From Streptomyces sp. NRRL S-337 (GTDB taxonomy: Bacteria > Actinomycetota > Actinomycetes > Streptomycetales > Streptomycetaceae), in contig NZ_JOIX01000009.1 in assembly GCF_000720175.1 (NCBI RefSeq), forward strand, positions 87,664 through 151,663: DNA of 64,000 bases, written 5' to 3'. Positions 53,892 to 63,726 of this stretch are shown piece after piece. How positions within the stretch are numbered: the first letter of the stretch is position 1; each line of letters opens with the position of its first letter. The notes under the pieces are model-generated. The model saw only the letters and a list, made by a program, of their open reading frames with translations, was not told the DNA's origin and ran no database searches. A program made the translations under genes and the position numbers.

Positions 53892-55003
53892 CGGCGCTTG
53901 CCCGACGGGCGGCCGCGTCCGCGGTTGCGGGCGGCGGGCTGGTGGCGGGGGCCGACGACCGCGGGGCCGTCCGCACCGTCCGCCGCGTCCTCGGGCGCCT
54001 GCCGGCCCTCCTCCTGGCCGGCGGCCTTGGCGGCGGCCGCGGCGCGCTTGGCCTTGACCCGCTTGGCCAGCGCCTTCATCTCCGGCTCGCCGTTCTTGAA
54101 GTCGGTGACCAGCGGGGTGGCGATGAAGATCGAGGAGTACGCACCGGCGGCGAGACCGACGAACAGGGCGAGCGAGATGTCGTTGAGCATGCCCGCGCCC
54201 AGCAGACCGCCGCCGACGAACAGCAGACCGGCGACCGGGAGCAGCGCCACGACGGTGGTGTTGATGGACCGCACCAGCGTGCCGTTGATCGAGCGGTTGG
54301 CGATCTCGCTGTAGGTGAAGCGGGTCTGCTTGGTGATGTCCTTGGAGGCTTCCTTGAGGCTGTCGAAGACGACGACCGTGTCGTACAGCGAGTAGCCGAG
54401 GATCGTCAGCAGACCGATGACCGTGCCCGGGGTGACCTCGAAGCCGACCAGGGCGTAGACGCCGACGGTGATCGTGAGGTCGTGGATGAGCGCGATCAGG
54501 GCGGCCAGCGCCATCCGCCACTCGAAGGCGATGGCCAGGTAGAGGACCACCAGGACCATGAAGATGCCCAGGCCCAGCCAGGCCTTGTTGGCGATCTCCT
54601 CGCCCCAACTCGGGCCGACCAGCTGGGTGTTGACGTCCTGGGCCGGGACCTTCAGCTCCTTGGCGAGCTGCTCCTGGACCGGCACCGCCTGCTTGGTGTC
54701 CAGACCGCCGATCTGGATCCGCAGCGCACCGTCACCGAGCTTCTGCACCACGGCCTGGTGGCCGCCGGACGCGGACTCGGCCCGGGCCTGCGCCTGGGCG
54801 GTCGACACCGACGTCTTCGGGGTCGAGAAGACCGCGCCGCCGGAGAACTCGATGCCCATGTTCAGACCGCGCACCGCCAGGCCGACGATGGCCGTGATGG
54901 TGATGAGGATCGAGATGCCGTACCAGATCTTCCGCTTGCCGATGAAGTCGTAACCGACCTCACCGCGGTAGAGCCGGGCGCCGATGCTTCCGAGCTTGGA
55001 CAT
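53888..55003 (-). CDS. secF: preprotein translocase subunit SecF
   Basis: The 371-residue inner-membrane protein works with SecD to drive late export using the proton gradient. The first membrane helix (WYGISILITITAIVGLAVRG) is followed by a periplasmic P1 part starting NMGIEFSGGAVF. Five more helices follow (ALAALIALIHDLTITVGVYA, VIGLLTILGYSLYDTVVVFD). The C-terminus is unusually basic (about 60 residues of Lys/Arg/Ala). The ATG at 55003 is one base past the secD stop. Confidence 0.98.
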   Translation of the reverse strand: MSKLGSIGARLYRGEVGYDFIGKRKIWYGISILITITAIVGLAVRGLNMGIEFSGGAVFSTPKTSVSTAQAQARAESASGGHQAVVQKLGDGALRIQIGGLDTKQAVPVQEQLAKELKVPAQDVNTQLVGPSWGEEIANKAWLGLGIFMVLVVLYLAIAFEWRMALAALIALIHDLTITVGVYALVGFEVTPGTVIGLLTILGYSLYDTVVVFDSLKEASKDITKQTRFTYSEIANRSINGTLVRSINTTVVALLPVAGLLFVGGGLLGAGMLNDISLALFVGLAAGAYSSIFIATPLVTDFKNGEPEMKALAKRVKAKRAAAAAKAAGQEEGRQAPEDAADGADGPAVVGPRHQPAARNRGRGRPSGKRR

Positions 55004-55004
55004 C

Positions 55005-56768
55005 TCACGCCTCCTTCGTCTGGGTGGGGGCGGTGCGACGACGACGCAGCGGCGGCTTGGCGCCCAGGCGCTTGGGGTCGAGGCCGGACCAGGGGTGCCC
55101 GTCGGCGAAGAACTTCCGGCGGGCCAGCAGCGTCATCAGCGGCTTGGTGAAGAGGAAGACCACGACGACGTCGAGCACGGTGGTCAGGCCGAGCGTGAAC
55201 GCGAAGCCCTGGACCTTGCCGACGGTGACCGCGAACAGCACCGCGGCGGCCAGGAACGACACGAAGTCGGAGACCAGGATCGTCCGGCGGGCCCGCGGCC
55301 AGCCGCGCTCGACGGCCGGACGCAGGGTGCGGCCCTCGCGGATCTCGTCCCGGATGCGTTCGAAGTAGACGATGAACGAGTCGGCGGTGATACCGATGGC
55401 GACGATGGCGCCACAGACCGCCGGGAGGTTCAGCGCGAACTGGATGGCCGGCCCGAGCAGCGTCATGATCGCGTACGTCAGGATCGCCGAGACGCACAGG
55501 CTCGCCAGCGCGACCAGCGCCAGGCCCCGGTAGTAGGCGATGAGGTAGATCACGACCAGCCCCAGGCCGATCGCGCCGGCGATCAGACCGGCGTGCAGCT
55601 GCTCACCGCCGAGCGCCGCGGTGACCGAGGTCTCGTCGACGATCTTGAAGGAGAGCGGCAGGGCACCGTAGGAGAGCATGTTGCCCAGGTCCTGCGCGGA
55701 CTGCTGGGTGAAATGACCGGAGATGGTGGCGGACCCGCCGGCGATGGCCTTTTCGACCGAGGGGTCGGAGACCACCGCGCCGTCCAGGACGATCGCGAAC
55801 TGGTTCTGCGGCTGCGCCTTGGTGGCGAGCTTGCCGGTGATGTCCGCGAACTTCTTGCCTCCGTCGGAGGTGAAGTCCATCTCCACGATCCAGCCCTGGC
55901 CCTGCTGGCTGTCGAAGACGGCCTTGGCGCCCTTGACGTCCGTGCCCTCGACGGCCACCGGGCCGAGCACGTACTTCTGTGTGCCCTCGGTGTTGCAGGC
56001 CACGACCGGGTCGGAGGGCTTGGCCGCGGCGGCCTGCTCACCGGCGGCGGCGCGGCCCTGCTTCGTCGAGCAGTCCAGCGCGTTCAGCTGCTTCTGGAGG
56101 GCCGGCGGGATCTGGTCGCCACCGGGCGCCGGGGGCGTCGGAGGCGTGGAGGGCTTGGCCGAACCCGAGGGGGTCGGCTTGGCGGACGGCGCCTTCTTCA
56201 GGGAGTCCGTGACGGCGCGGCCCTGCGTCGAGGGCTTCGCGTCGGGCTTCGGCGAGGAGGAGGCGTGCTGCTGGGTGCTGCCGGCCTGCTGGCCGCTCTT
56301 GCCCTTGGCGTTCTTGCCGCTCTGCGACGGGCTGGGCTTCGGCTCGGGGGTCTTCGTACCCACGGTGGTGGTCAGCACCGGGCGGAAGCCGAGCTGGGCG
56401 GTGGTGCCGACCTGCTGGCGGGCCTGCTTCGCGTTCGTCCCCCGGGGGATGTTCACGATGATGTGGTTGGTGCCCTGCGTCTGGACCTCGGTCTCGGAGA
56501 CGCCCAGACCGTTGACCCGCCGGTCCATGATGTCGGCGGCGGTCTTCATGTTGGTCTCGTTGATCGCGTTGGGCCTGCCCGGCATGTTCTCGGCCTGGAG
56601 CGTGAAGCTCGTACCGCCGGCCAGGTCGATGCCCAGCCGGGGCGCCAGCGTGCCGGAGTAGAACATGCCTCCGATCAGCCCCGCCATCGCGATCAGGACC
56701 AGGAGCAGGGTGCGGACCGGATGCCCCTGGCCCGCGGGCGCCCTGCGGCCCTTTTTCGGTGCTGCCAC
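55005..56768 (-). CDS. secD: preprotein translocase subunit SecD
   Basis: The 587-residue SecD has the first helix at about 19-38 (RTLLLVLIAMAGLIGGMFYS) and GIDLAGGTSFTLQ. A large P1 domain follows, then five C-terminal helices with the conserved proton-path segment SFIVYFERIRDEIREGR. Residues about 138-220 are a Pro/Ser/Lys-rich insertion typical of streptomycetes and probably disordered. The start is GTG at 56768. A strong hairpin separates it from yajC. Confidence 0.97.
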   Translation of the reverse strand: MAAPKKGRRAPAGQGHPVRTLLLVLIAMAGLIGGMFYSGTLAPRLGIDLAGGTSFTLQAENMPGRPNAINETNMKTAADIMDRRVNGLGVSETEVQTQGTNHIIVNIPRGTNAKQARQQVGTTAQLGFRPVLTTTVGTKTPEPKPSPSQSGKNAKGKSGQQAGSTQQHASSSPKPDAKPSTQGRAVTDSLKKAPSAKPTPSGSAKPSTPPTPPAPGGDQIPPALQKQLNALDCSTKQGRAAAGEQAAAAKPSDPVVACNTEGTQKYVLGPVAVEGTDVKGAKAVFDSQQGQGWIVEMDFTSDGGKKFADITGKLATKAQPQNQFAIVLDGAVVSDPSVEKAIAGGSATISGHFTQQSAQDLGNMLSYGALPLSFKIVDETSVTAALGGEQLHAGLIAGAIGLGLVVIYLIAYYRGLALVALASLCVSAILTYAIMTLLGPAIQFALNLPAVCGAIVAIGITADSFIVYFERIRDEIREGRTLRPAVERGWPRARRTILVSDFVSFLAAAVLFAVTVGKVQGFAFTLGLTTVLDVVVVFLFTKPLMTLLARRKFFADGHPWSGLDPKRLGAKPPLRRRRTAPTQTKEA

Positions 56769-56866
56769 CTTCTCGATTCTCCCTGTCCAACCCCTCGGCC
56801 TGGGGTATCGGCCGAGCGGCCACGAAGTGTTGTGGGGACCTGCCCCCGCCGGAGCCTAGACCGTCC

Positions 56867-56908
56867 CGGAACCGCGGTGCACGCCTCGACGCGTGCTCCG
56901 CGGTTCCG
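56867..56908 (-). terminator. two-part hairpin between yajC and secD
   Basis: CGGAACCGCGG (56867-56877) pairs with CCGCGGTTCCG (56898-56908). An inner GCACGC/GCGTGC stem follows after one T-T mismatch. It starts 9 nt beyond the yajC stop. It may partly terminate or protect the yajC message so that secDF levels differ. Confidence 0.65.
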
Positions 56909-56917
56909 TGGGAGGCA

Positions 56918-57472
56918 CTACTTCGCGTCGCCGCCGGTCTTCTTGTCCTTCTCGGCGGCGTCCGCGTCGGCCTTGGCGCCGTCCCCGGCGTCCTTGGTTT
57001 CCTTGCCGGCCCCGGCCTCGTCGGCCGCGGGCTGCTCGGCGGCGGGCTCGGCGTCGGCCGGCGTCGCGGCCTTGCCCAGGTCGATCTTGTCGGCCTTGTC
57101 ACCCGTTTCGGTGGCTTCGCCGGCGGTGTCGCCGGTCAGCGACGAGGCGTCGTCCGGGACGACGGTCTCCTCGGCGTGGATCGGGTCGGCACCGTCCAGG
57201 ATGCGGTTGTACTCCTCGTCCGCGAGCACTGCGCCGATGGCGTTCTTGGCGTAGATGGCGTGCACGCCGGGGGCGACCTCCAGGAGGACGGTGTCCTCGT
57301 GGACCTCCTTGACGGTGGCGTACATGCCGCCGATCGTGCGCACGCCGGCGCCCGGCTGCATCTGGTTGCGCATCTGCGCGGCCGCCTGCTGCTTCTTCTT
57401 GGCGGACCGCGTCATCAGGAACATGGCCCCGATGAGGACGATGAAGGGGAGGAGAGAGACGATGTTGGGCAC
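56918..57472 (-). CDS. yajC: preprotein translocase subunit YajC
   Basis: The 184-residue protein has one membrane helix right at the N-terminus (VSLLPFIVLIGAMFLM, about 4-20) and the YajC core (MQPGAGVRTIGGMYATVKEV). The C-terminal 70 residues are an acidic/Ala/Lys-rich tail much longer than in E. coli. It associates with SecDF. The start is GTG at 57472. Confidence 0.96.
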   Translation of the reverse strand: MPNIVSLLPFIVLIGAMFLMTRSAKKKQQAAAQMRNQMQPGAGVRTIGGMYATVKEVHEDTVLLEVAPGVHAIYAKNAIGAVLADEEYNRILDGADPIHAEETVVPDDASSLTGDTAGEATETGDKADKIDLGKAATPADAEPAAEQPAADEAGAGKETKDAGDGAKADADAAEKDKKTGGDAK

Positions 57473-57633
57473 GGGACGAAGATCCTTCGCACGACCGCGC
57501 ATCCGCGGCCTCATATACGGGGGTGGTATGCCGGCCCCTACGGACGGCATCGGCGGAGTCTAAGCGAGTCCCCACCAGTGGAACAACGCCCAGCATCGCA
57601 CCGCAGTTCCTGCCCGGGCGAGTCCACGCGCCG

Positions 57634-58722
57634 TCACGCCCCGAACAGGCCCTGCTGTCCGTTTCCGCCCGCTTGGTGCTGCGGCGGAACCATCCCCAGA
57701 TGCGCCCAGGCCGCAGGGGTGGCGATCCGTCCGCGCGGGGTCCGGGCGAGCAGGCCCTCCCGTACGAGGAACGGCTCGGCGACCTCCTCGACGGTCTCGC
57801 GCTCCTCCCCCACCGCCACCGCCAGGGTGGACAGGCCCACCGGGCCGCCGCCGAACAGCTTGAGCAGGGCGGTGAGCACCGCGCGGTCGAGGCGGTCCAG
57901 GCCGCGCGCGTCGACCTCGTAGACCCCCAGGGCCTGCGAGGCGATCTCGCGGGTGATCACGCCGTCGGCCTTGACCTGGGCGTAGTCGCGGACCCGGCGC
58001 AGCAGGCGATTGGCGATCCGGGGCGTGCCGCGGGAGCGGCCGGCGATCTCGGCGGCGCCGTCCGCCTCCAGGGGGACGTCCAGCAGGCCGGCCGAGCGGT
58101 GGATGACCCGCTGGAGCTCCTCGGGGGCGTAGAACTCCATGTGGGCGGTGAAGCCGAAGCGGTCGCGCAGCGGGGGCGGCAGCAGACCGGCCCGGGTCGT
58201 GGCCCCGACCAGCGTGAACGGCGGAAGTTCGAGCGGAATGGCGGTGGCGCCCGGGCCCTTCCCGACGATCACGTCGACGCGGAAGTCCTCCATCGCCATG
58301 TAGAGCATCTCCTCGGCGGGCCGGGACATCCGGTGGATCTCGTCGAGGAAGAGGACCTCGCCCTCCTGGAGGGAGGAGAGGATCGCGGCGAGGTCGCCGG
58401 CGTGCTGGATGGCCGGGCCGGAGGTGATCCGGATCGGGGCGCCCATCTCGGCGGCGATGATCATCGACAGGGTCGTCTTGCCGAGGCCGGGCGCGCCGGA
58501 GAGCAGGACGTGGTCGGCGGTGGCGCCGCGGGCCCGGGCGGCGCGCAGGACCAGGTCGAGCTGTTCGCGCACCCGCTCCTGGCCGACGAATTCCTGGAGG
58601 TCCTTGGGCCGCAGCGCGGCCTCGACGGCGGTGTCCTCACCGTCCGCGTCGGCGCCGACCAGCCGGTCGGGGCCGGCCGGGGCGGCGTCGTCGGTGGCCG
58701 GTGCGGTGTCGTCCCAGTTCAC
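57634..58722 (-). CDS. ruvB: Holliday junction branch migration ATPase RuvB
   Basis: The 362-residue AAA+ motor has [18 protein letters not shown], Walker [13 protein letters not shown], Walker [10 protein letters not shown], and sensor 1 [12 protein letters not shown]. The C-terminal winged helix carries [10 protein letters not shown] 30-residue acidic N-terminal tail is extra. The start is GTG at 58722. The order ruvC-ruvA-ruvB is kept. Confidence 0.98.
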   Translation of the reverse strand: MNWDDTAPATDDAAPAGPDRLVGADADGEDTAVEAALRPKDLQEFVGQERVREQLDLVLRAARARGATADHVLLSGAPGLGKTTLSMIIAAEMGAPIRITSGPAIQHAGDLAAILSSLQEGEVLFLDEIHRMSRPAEEMLYMAMEDFRVDVIVGKGPGATAIPLELPPFTLVGATTRAGLLPPPLRDRFGFTAHMEFYAPEELQRVIHRSAGLLDVPLEADGAAEIAGRSRGTPRIANRLLRRVRDYAQVKADGVITREIASQALGVYEVDARGLDRLDRAVLTALLKLFGGGPVGLSTLAVAVGEERETVEEVAEPFLVREGLLARTPRGRIATPAAWAHLGMVPPQHQAGGNGQQGLFGA

Positions 58723-58825
58723 TGCGGAATGCCTCGCGGGGTCGGGGCGGCCGGGCCGCCGGTCGGGTCGTACGGTCGCGGGCCGGGGCGCCGCGCACGG
58801 CGCGGGGCGGGGCCCGCGGCGGCGG

Positions 58826-59446
58826 TCATCGGGCGCGGTTGAGGGTCTGCAGGGCGGCCCTGAGCAGCTGCGGCACCTGGGGGGCGCCGCCCTCGGCGAC
58901 GGCGACCTCGGCCTGCGGGGTGACCGCCGCGACCGCCTCGTCCGCCTCCCGGGTGGCGTAGCCCAGGCCGATCAGGGCGGCCTGCAGCTGGTCGCGCCAG
59001 CCGGCCGGGCCCGCGGCGGCGGCCGCCGGACGACGGCTGCCCACCGGCTCGCCGAGCCGGTCCTTCAGCTCCAGCAGCAGCTTCTGCGCACCCTTCTTGC
59101 CGATGCCGGGCACGGCGGTGAGGGCCTTCTCGTCGCCGGTGGCGACCGCCAGCCGCAGGGCGTCCGGGGAGTGCACCGCGAGCATGGCCTGGGCCAGCCG
59201 GGGGCCGACGCCGCTGGCGGTCTGCAGCAGCTCGAAGGTCTGCCGCTCGTCGTCGTCGGCGAAGCCGTAGAGGGTGAGCGAGTCCTCGCGGACGACGAGG
59301 GAGGTGGCGAGCCTGGCCGGCTCGCCGACGCGCAGGCCGGAGAGGGTGTTCGGCGTGCACTGGACGGCCATGCCGATCCCGCCGACCTCGACGACGGCGG
59401 CATCGGGGGCCAGGGCCGCGACCGGGCCGGAGACAAAGGCGATCAT
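58826..59446 (-). CDS. ruvA: Holliday junction DNA helicase subunit RuvA
   Basis: The 206-residue junction-binding protein has the N-terminal OB domain ([12 protein letters not shown]). The tandem HhH motifs ([11 protein letters not shown] and [17 protein letters not shown]) and domain III ([18 protein letters not shown]) that binds RuvB follow. The ATG at 59446 overlaps the ruvC stop by 4 nt. Confidence 0.97.
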   Translation of the reverse strand: MIAFVSGPVAALAPDAAVVEVGGIGMAVQCTPNTLSGLRVGEPARLATSLVVREDSLTLYGFADDDERQTFELLQTASGVGPRLAQAMLAVHSPDALRLAVATGDEKALTAVPGIGKKGAQKLLLELKDRLGEPVGSRRPAAAAAGPAGWRDQLQAALIGLGYATREADEAVAAVTPQAEVAVAEGGAPQVPQLLRAALQTLNRAR

Positions 59447-59994
59447 CGGGTGCCCTTCGGCGTACGTACGGGAGCGGGGGTGCGGCGGGCGGCGGCCTGT
59501 GCCTCCTGGAGGCGGTTGACCGCGGGGGCGCGCCATATGTGGCAGATGGCGAGGGCGAGGGCGTCCGCGGCGTCGGCCGGTTTGGGCGGGGCGGAGAGCC
59601 GCAGCAGCCGGGTCACCATCGCGCCGACCTGGGCCTTGTCGGCCCGTCCCGAGCCGGTGACGGCGGCCTTGACCTCGCTGGGGGTGTGCAGAGCGACCGG
59701 CAGTCCGCGGCGGGCGGCGCAGAGCATGGCCACCGCGCTGGCCTGGGCCGTGCCCATGACCGTACGGACGTTGTGCTGGCTGAACACCCGCTCCACCGCG
59801 ACGAATTCGGGGCGGTAGCGGTCCAGCCACTCCTCCAGGCCGCGCTCGATGAGGACGAGACGGTGGGCGATGTCGGCGTCGGCCGGGGTGCGGACGACAC
59901 CGACCCCCGCCATCGTCAACGGGCGCCCGGCCACGCCTTCCACCACGCCGACCCCGCACCGGGTCAGCCCCGGGTCCACCCCGAGCACCTTCAC
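59443..59994 (-). CDS. ruvC: crossover junction endodeoxyribonuclease RuvC
   Basis: The 183-residue resolvase keeps all four acidic catalytic residues. They lie in [22 protein letters not shown] and [14 protein letters not shown] (two Asp). The start is GTG at 59994 with GGGAGGG 5 nt upstream. The 5' flank contains octamer repeats. It overlaps ruvA. Confidence 0.97.
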   Translation of the reverse strand: MKVLGVDPGLTRCGVGVVEGVAGRPLTMAGVGVVRTPADADIAHRLVLIERGLEEWLDRYRPEFVAVERVFSQHNVRTVMGTAQASAVAMLCAARRGLPVALHTPSEVKAAVTGSGRADKAQVGAMVTRLLRLSAPPKPADAADALALAICHIWRAPAVNRLQEAQAAARRTPAPVRTPKGTR

Positions 59995-60073
59995 GACGCC
60001 CTCCCCTCTCACGCACCGCGCCACGACCGCCGCACCCTCGTGCTGCCGCCCGGGGACCTGCCGAACCGGCCGT

Positions 60074-60121
60074 CGACCTACCGACCTGCCGACCTGCCGA
60101 CCTGCCGACCTGACGACCTGA
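60074..60121. repeat. six tandem copies of the octamer CGACCTGC
   Basis: The units read CGACCTAC, three CGACCTGC and two CGACCTGA, with no gaps. The array lies about 80-127 nt upstream of the ruvC GTG. An 8-bp unit is not a codon multiple, consistent with non-coding DNA. Confidence 0.9.
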
Positions 60122-60250
60122 CGGACCGTTTCACCCCGCACCTCCCCCATGGGGGGCGCGGAGATCCCCTGCTCAGCACAGTATCGGGTGGCACTGACAA
60201 CACCCCCCACCGACCACGCCACCCGCCGACCACGCCGCCGGCCGACAACG

Positions 60251-60288
60251 CGACGGGCCGACGGGGTGTGCTCCCCGTCGGCCCGTCG
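60251..60288 (-). terminator. yebC terminator hairpin
   Basis: A perfect 16-bp stem (CGACGGGCCGACGGGG and its complement) with loop TGTGCT lies 112 nt after the yebC stop. No T-run is present. Confidence 0.75.
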
Positions 60289-60339
60289 GGCGCGGCTGTG
60301 GTGCCCGCGCGAGGTCCGGCCTGGTTCCGGCTCAGACGT

Positions 60340-60408
60340 CGACCGTGGTCCGGTTCGGACGGCGACCGTGGTCCGGCTCAGGCATCGACCGCGGTCGGTT
60401 TCAGGCGT
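60340..60408. repeat. three 23-bp tandem repeats covering the 3' end of yebC
   Basis: Units at 60340-60362, 60363-60385 and 60386-60408 start CGACCGTGGTCCGG, CGACCGTGGTCCGG and CGACCGCGGTCGG. The third contains the yebC stop codon, so the gene's last codons and stop appear to have been copied downstream. Confidence 0.8.
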
Positions 60409-61153
60409 CGACCTTGGCCATGACGTCGTCCGAGACGTCGAAGTTGGCGAAGACGTTCTGCACGTCGTCGCTGTCCTCCAGCGCGTCGATCAGCTTGAAG
60501 ATCTTGCGTGCGCCCTCTTCCTCCAGCTCGACCTGCATGGTCGGGACGAAGTTGGCGTCCGCCGAGTCGTAGTCGATCCCGGCTTCCTGGAGGGCGGTGC
60601 GGACCGCGACCAGGTCGGTGGCCTCGCTGAGCACCTCGAAGGACTCACCGAGGTCGTTGACCTCCTCGGCACCCGCGTCGAGCACCGCGGCCAGGACGTC
60701 GTCCTCGGTCAGCTCACCCTTGGGGACGATCACCACGCCCTTGCGGTTGAAGAGGTACGAGACGGAGCCCGGGTCGGCCATCGAACCGCCGTTGCGGGTC
60801 ATGGCGACGCGGACGTCCGAGGCGGCACGGTTGCGGTTGTCGGTGAGGCACTCGATGAGCACCGCGACACCGTTGGGGCCGTAACCCTCGTACATGATCG
60901 TCTCGTAGTCGGCGCCGCCCGCCTCGAGACCGGCACCGCGCTTGACCGCGGAGTCGATGTTCTTGTTCGGCACCGACGACTTCTTGGCCTTCTGGATGGC
61001 GTCGAAGAGGGTCGGGTTACCGTCCGGGTCGGCGCCGCCCGTACGGGCCGCGACCTCGATGTTCTTGATCAGCTTCGCGAAGAGCTTGCCGCGCTTGGCA
61101 TCGATCACGGCCTTCTTGTGCTTCGTCGTAGCCCATTTAGAGTGGCCGGACAT
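60401..61153 (-). CDS. yebC: YebC/PmpR-family transcriptional regulator or translation factor
   Basis: The 250-residue protein has [61 protein letters not shown] sequence (read as [18 protein letters not shown]) and FNRKGVV. Members were described as DNA-binding regulators and more recently as factors easing polyproline translation. The ATG at 61153 is used. It lies between pdxT and the ruv genes, the usual actinobacterial order. Confidence 0.96.
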   Translation of the reverse strand: MSGHSKWATTKHKKAVIDAKRGKLFAKLIKNIEVAARTGGADPDGNPTLFDAIQKAKKSSVPNKNIDSAVKRGAGLEAGGADYETIMYEGYGPNGVAVLIECLTDNRNRAASDVRVAMTRNGGSMADPGSVSYLFNRKGVVIVPKGELTEDDVLAAVLDAGAEEVNDLGESFEVLSEATDLVAVRTALQEAGIDYDSADANFVPTMQVELEEEGARKIFKLIDALEDSDDVQNVFANFDVSDDVMAKVDA

Positions 61154-61248
61154 CCGCCTGTCTCCTTCGCGTAACCAATCCTGAAACGAACGCCGTCGAT
61201 CCTACCGGGGTCGCGTCACACGGTGTTACTCACCTGATCGCCGCAACC

Positions 61249-61842
61249 TCACCCGGCGGCGGCCCGCACCATGTCCACGAACAGGGCGTGGACGCGGTGG
61301 TCCCCGGTGAGTTCCGGGTGGAAGGACGTGGCAAGGACGTTACCCTGCCGCACGGCGACGGTGTGCCCGTCGTACGTGGCCAGGACCTCGACGTCCCCGC
61401 CGACCGACTCGACCCAGGGCGCCCGGATGAAGACGCCCTCGACCGGTCCGCCGGGGATGCCGGCCACGTCGATGGCCGCCTCGAACGACTCGTTCTGCCG
61501 CCCGAACGCGTTACGGCGCACGATCATGTCGACGCCGCCGAACGTCTCCTGGTCCTCGCGGGCGTCCAGCAGCTTGTCCGCGACCATGATCATGCCGGCG
61601 CAGGTGCCGTAGACCGGCTTGCCCGCGCGGACGAAGGCGCGCAGCGGCTCCAGCATGCCGAAGACGACCGCCAGTTTGGACATCGTGGTGGACTCGCCGC
61701 CCGGGATGACCAGGCCGTCGACCTCGTCGAGTTCCTCGGGACGGCGTACCGGCCGGGCCAGGGCGTCCGCCTCGGCGAGCGCGGTGAGGTGCTCGCGGAC
61801 GTCGCCCTGGAGGGCCAGCACACCGATGGTGGGGGTGCTCAT
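61249..61842 (-). CDS. pdxT: pyridoxal 5'-phosphate synthase glutaminase subunit PdxT
   Basis: The 197-residue glutaminase feeds ammonia to Pdx[29 protein letters not shown], the nucleophile region [11 protein letters not shown], and [15 protein letters not shown] with His-Glu are intact. The ATG at 61842 is 16 nt after the pdxS stop. Confidence 0.98.
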   Translation of the reverse strand: MSTPTIGVLALQGDVREHLTALAEADALARPVRRPEELDEVDGLVIPGGESTTMSKLAVVFGMLEPLRAFVRAGKPVYGTCAGMIMVADKLLDAREDQETFGGVDMIVRRNAFGRQNESFEAAIDVAGIPGGPVEGVFIRAPWVESVGGDVEVLATYDGHTVAVRQGNVLATSFHPELTGDHRVHALFVDMVRAAAG

Positions 61843-61858
61843 CTGCGTTCGTACGTCC

Positions 61859-62770
61859 TTACCAGCCGCGGTTGGCGTAGCGCTCGGCCTCGGGGAGGGT
61901 GTCGCAGTTGATGCCGACCATGGCCTCGCCCAGGTTGCGGGAGACGTCCGCGATGACCTTCGGGTCGTCGTAGAAGGTGGTGGCCTTCACGATCGCGGCG
62001 GCGCGCTTGGCGGGGTCGCCGGACTTGAAGATGCCGGAGCCGACGAAGACGCCCTCGGCGCCGAGCTGGCGCATCAGCGCGGCGTCGGCGGGGGTGGCGA
62101 CACCACCGGCGGAGAACAGCACGACCGGCAGCTTGCCGAGCTCGGCGACCTCCTTGACCAGCTCGAACGGGGCGCGCAGCTCCTTGGCCGCGGCGTACAG
62201 CTCGTTGTTGTCACAGCCGCGGAGCTTGGCGATCTCGCCCTTGATCTGGCGCAGATGACGGACCGCCTCGACGACGTTGCCGGTGCCGGCCTCGCCCTTG
62301 GAGCGGATCATCGCGGCGCCCTCGGCGATCCGGCGCAGGGCCTCGCCGAGGTTGGTGGCACCGCACACGAAGGGGGTGGTGAAGGCCCACTTGTCGGAGT
62401 GGTTGACCTCGTCGGCCGGGGTGAGGACCTCGGACTCGTCGATGTAGTCGACGCCGAGCGACTGCAGGACCTGGGCCTCGACGAAGTGGCCGATGCGGGA
62501 CTTGGCCATGACCGGGATCGAGACGGCGTTGATGATGCCGTCGATCATGTCGGGGTCGGACATCCGGGCCACGCCGCCGTCCTTGCGGATGTCGGCGGGG
62601 ACCCGCTCCAGGGCCATGACGGCGACGGCGCCGGCGTCCTCGGCGATCTTGGCCTCTTCCGGCGTGACGACGTCCATGATCACGCCGCCCTTGAGCTGCT
62701 CGGCCATTCCGCGCTTGACGCGCGCGGTTCCGGTCTCGGGGTTCTGGGACGTGGTGGGCGTGCTGGACAC
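61859..62770 (-). CDS. pdxS: pyridoxal 5'-phosphate synthase subunit PdxS
   Basis: The 303-residue TIM-barrel synthase makes PLP from ribose 5-phosphate, glyceraldehyde 3-phosphate and ammonia. [35 protein letters not shown] with a catalytic Lys, [17 protein letters not shown] with the second lysine region, and [15 protein letters not shown] are conserved. The start is GTG at 62770 with GAGG 8 nt upstream. It forms an operon with pdxT. Confidence 0.98.
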   Translation of the reverse strand: MSSTPTTSQNPETGTARVKRGMAEQLKGGVIMDVVTPEEAKIAEDAGAVAVMALERVPADIRKDGGVARMSDPDMIDGIINAVSIPVMAKSRIGHFVEAQVLQSLGVDYIDESEVLTPADEVNHSDKWAFTTPFVCGATNLGEALRRIAEGAAMIRSKGEAGTGNVVEAVRHLRQIKGEIAKLRGCDNNELYAAAKELRAPFELVKEVAELGKLPVVLFSAGGVATPADAALMRQLGAEGVFVGSGIFKSGDPAKRAAAIVKATTFYDDPKVIADVSRNLGEAMVGINCDTLPEAERYANRGW

Positions 62771-62795
62771 GGTTTTGACCTCACTCGGTGCGGGT

Positions 62796-62820
62796 GGTTG
62801 TGCGTGCGGACCACACAACC
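62796..62820 (-). promoter_or_regulatory. inverted repeat in the pdxS leader
   Basis: GGTTGTG (62796-62802) and CACAACC (62814-62820) pair across 11 nt, 25 nt upstream of the pdxS GTG. It could be a leader hairpin or operator. No regulator is suggested by the sequence. Confidence 0.35.
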
Positions 62821-62957
62821 GTTTGTGAGCGGCCGAAGAAAAGGGCCAATTCAAGGCCGGTGGCTCGTTGGGGCCACCCGCCCCGCGGCCCGGTATCCGT
62901 TCCCCCGGGCGGCCCCCGGTCCGCCGTACGCGCTTCCCGGGGCCCTGCCGCCTCCGC

Positions 62958-63503
62958 TCAGCCACCCGCCGAGCGGTCGTCGAGAACGGCCGGCGGCTCG
63001 TCGTCCATCTCGAAGGCCAGCGGGAACGGGGCGTGGCCGGCGAGCCGGAAGTATCGCACCACCCGGTGGCGGCGGACCGCTCGGGCGGCCCGTACGGCGT
63101 CGTTGTGGAAGCGCCGGGCCATCGGGACGCGGCGGACCGCGGCAGTGAGCTCGGTGATCGTCTGCTCGCCGCCGGGTGCCTCCCGTACGGCCTCCAGCTG
63201 CGCCTCCTCGGCGAAGATGGCCCGCAGCGCCTGGCTCAGCTCGCTCTCGGCGACCTCGCGGTGGTCCTCCTCGGCCTGCCGGGCCTCGTGGGCGGCCTGG
63301 TACAGGACGATCGAGGCGGCCGGGTCGAGGACCCCCGACGTCCCGACCTCCTGCGCGACGGACGCGCGCCGCAGCAGCTGGGCATCGAGCGCCGCCCGGG
63401 CGGCGTCGATACGCGCGTGCAGGCGGTCGAGGCGGCCGGCCGTCCAGCTGAGGTAGATGCCGATGAGGATGATCGCGGCGGCGATCCAGATGAACGTGCT
63501 CAC
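62958..63503 (-). CDS. LemA-like membrane protein
   Basis: The 181-residue protein has one N-terminal membrane helix ([17 protein letters not shown], about 4-20) with the rest cytoplasmic and helical. [25 protein letters not shown] resembles the start of LemA domains, and later helices ([20 protein letters not shown]) keep that look. The tail is acidic. The function is unknown. The start is GTG at 63503. It lies upstream of pdxS on the same strand, a linkage common in Streptomyces. Confidence 0.82.
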   Translation of the reverse strand: MSTFIWIAAAIILIGIYLSWTAGRLDRLHARIDAARAALDAQLLRRASVAQEVGTSGVLDPAASIVLYQAAHEARQAEEDHREVAESELSQALRAIFAEEAQLEAVREAPGGEQTITELTAAVRRVPMARRFHNDAVRAARAVRRHRVVRYFRLAGHAPFPLAFEMDDEPPAVLDDRSAGG

Positions 63504-63530
63504 GGGGTGGCACGTTATACCGTGCCCCGC

Positions 63531-63650
63531 ACGTAGCTGTCTGTCCCGCCGTGGGGGTTGCTCGCCGTTGCGCGCTTTGCGGCGCCGCGTACGTACTTGG
63601 CCGTCCCGCCGCGGTTGTTGTTCGCCGTGGCGCCTGCGGCGGGCTGGGTT
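63531..63650. repeat. 60-bp imperfect direct repeat (two copies)
   Basis: Copies at 63531-63590 and 63591-63650 align without gaps. About 36 of the first 50 positions are identical, including the block GTCCCGCCG and TCGCCGT. The second copy's end drifts. Confidence 0.65.
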
Positions 63651-63676
63651 TGTGGTGGGTGCGGTGACGGGCCTGC

Positions 63677-63726
63677 GGGGCCGGTGTTTGGGACTGCTGT
63701 CGCTTTACGTCCCAAACACCGGCCCC
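63677..63726 (+). repeat. 50-bp hairpin element, copy 1
   Basis: Arms GGGGCCGGTGTTTGGGAC and GTCCCAAACACCGGCCCC pair over 18 bp without mismatch. The loop is TGCTGTCGCTTTAC. The flanking bases (C and T) do not pair, so the element is exactly 50 bp. Confidence 0.92.

Larger units (their letters stand above)
59995..60400. other. 406-nt intergenic region between ruvC and yebC
   Basis: This stretch has no gene. It holds, left to right, six 8-bp tandem repeats (60074-60121), a 16-bp terminator stem (60251-60288), and 23-bp tandem repeats running into the 3' end of yebC (60340-60408). The ruvC promoter must lie in it. Confidence 0.75.

Noticed and set aside
60074..60408. Repeats near ruvC/yebC as a CRISPR array
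   Set aside because: Units are 8 and 23 bp in direct contact with no spacers, and there are no cas genes.
62796..62820. Third copy of the 50-bp hairpin element upstream of pdxS
   Set aside because: It shares a CGGTTGTGTGG stretch with copy 2, but the arms are only 7 bp and the conserved loop is missing.
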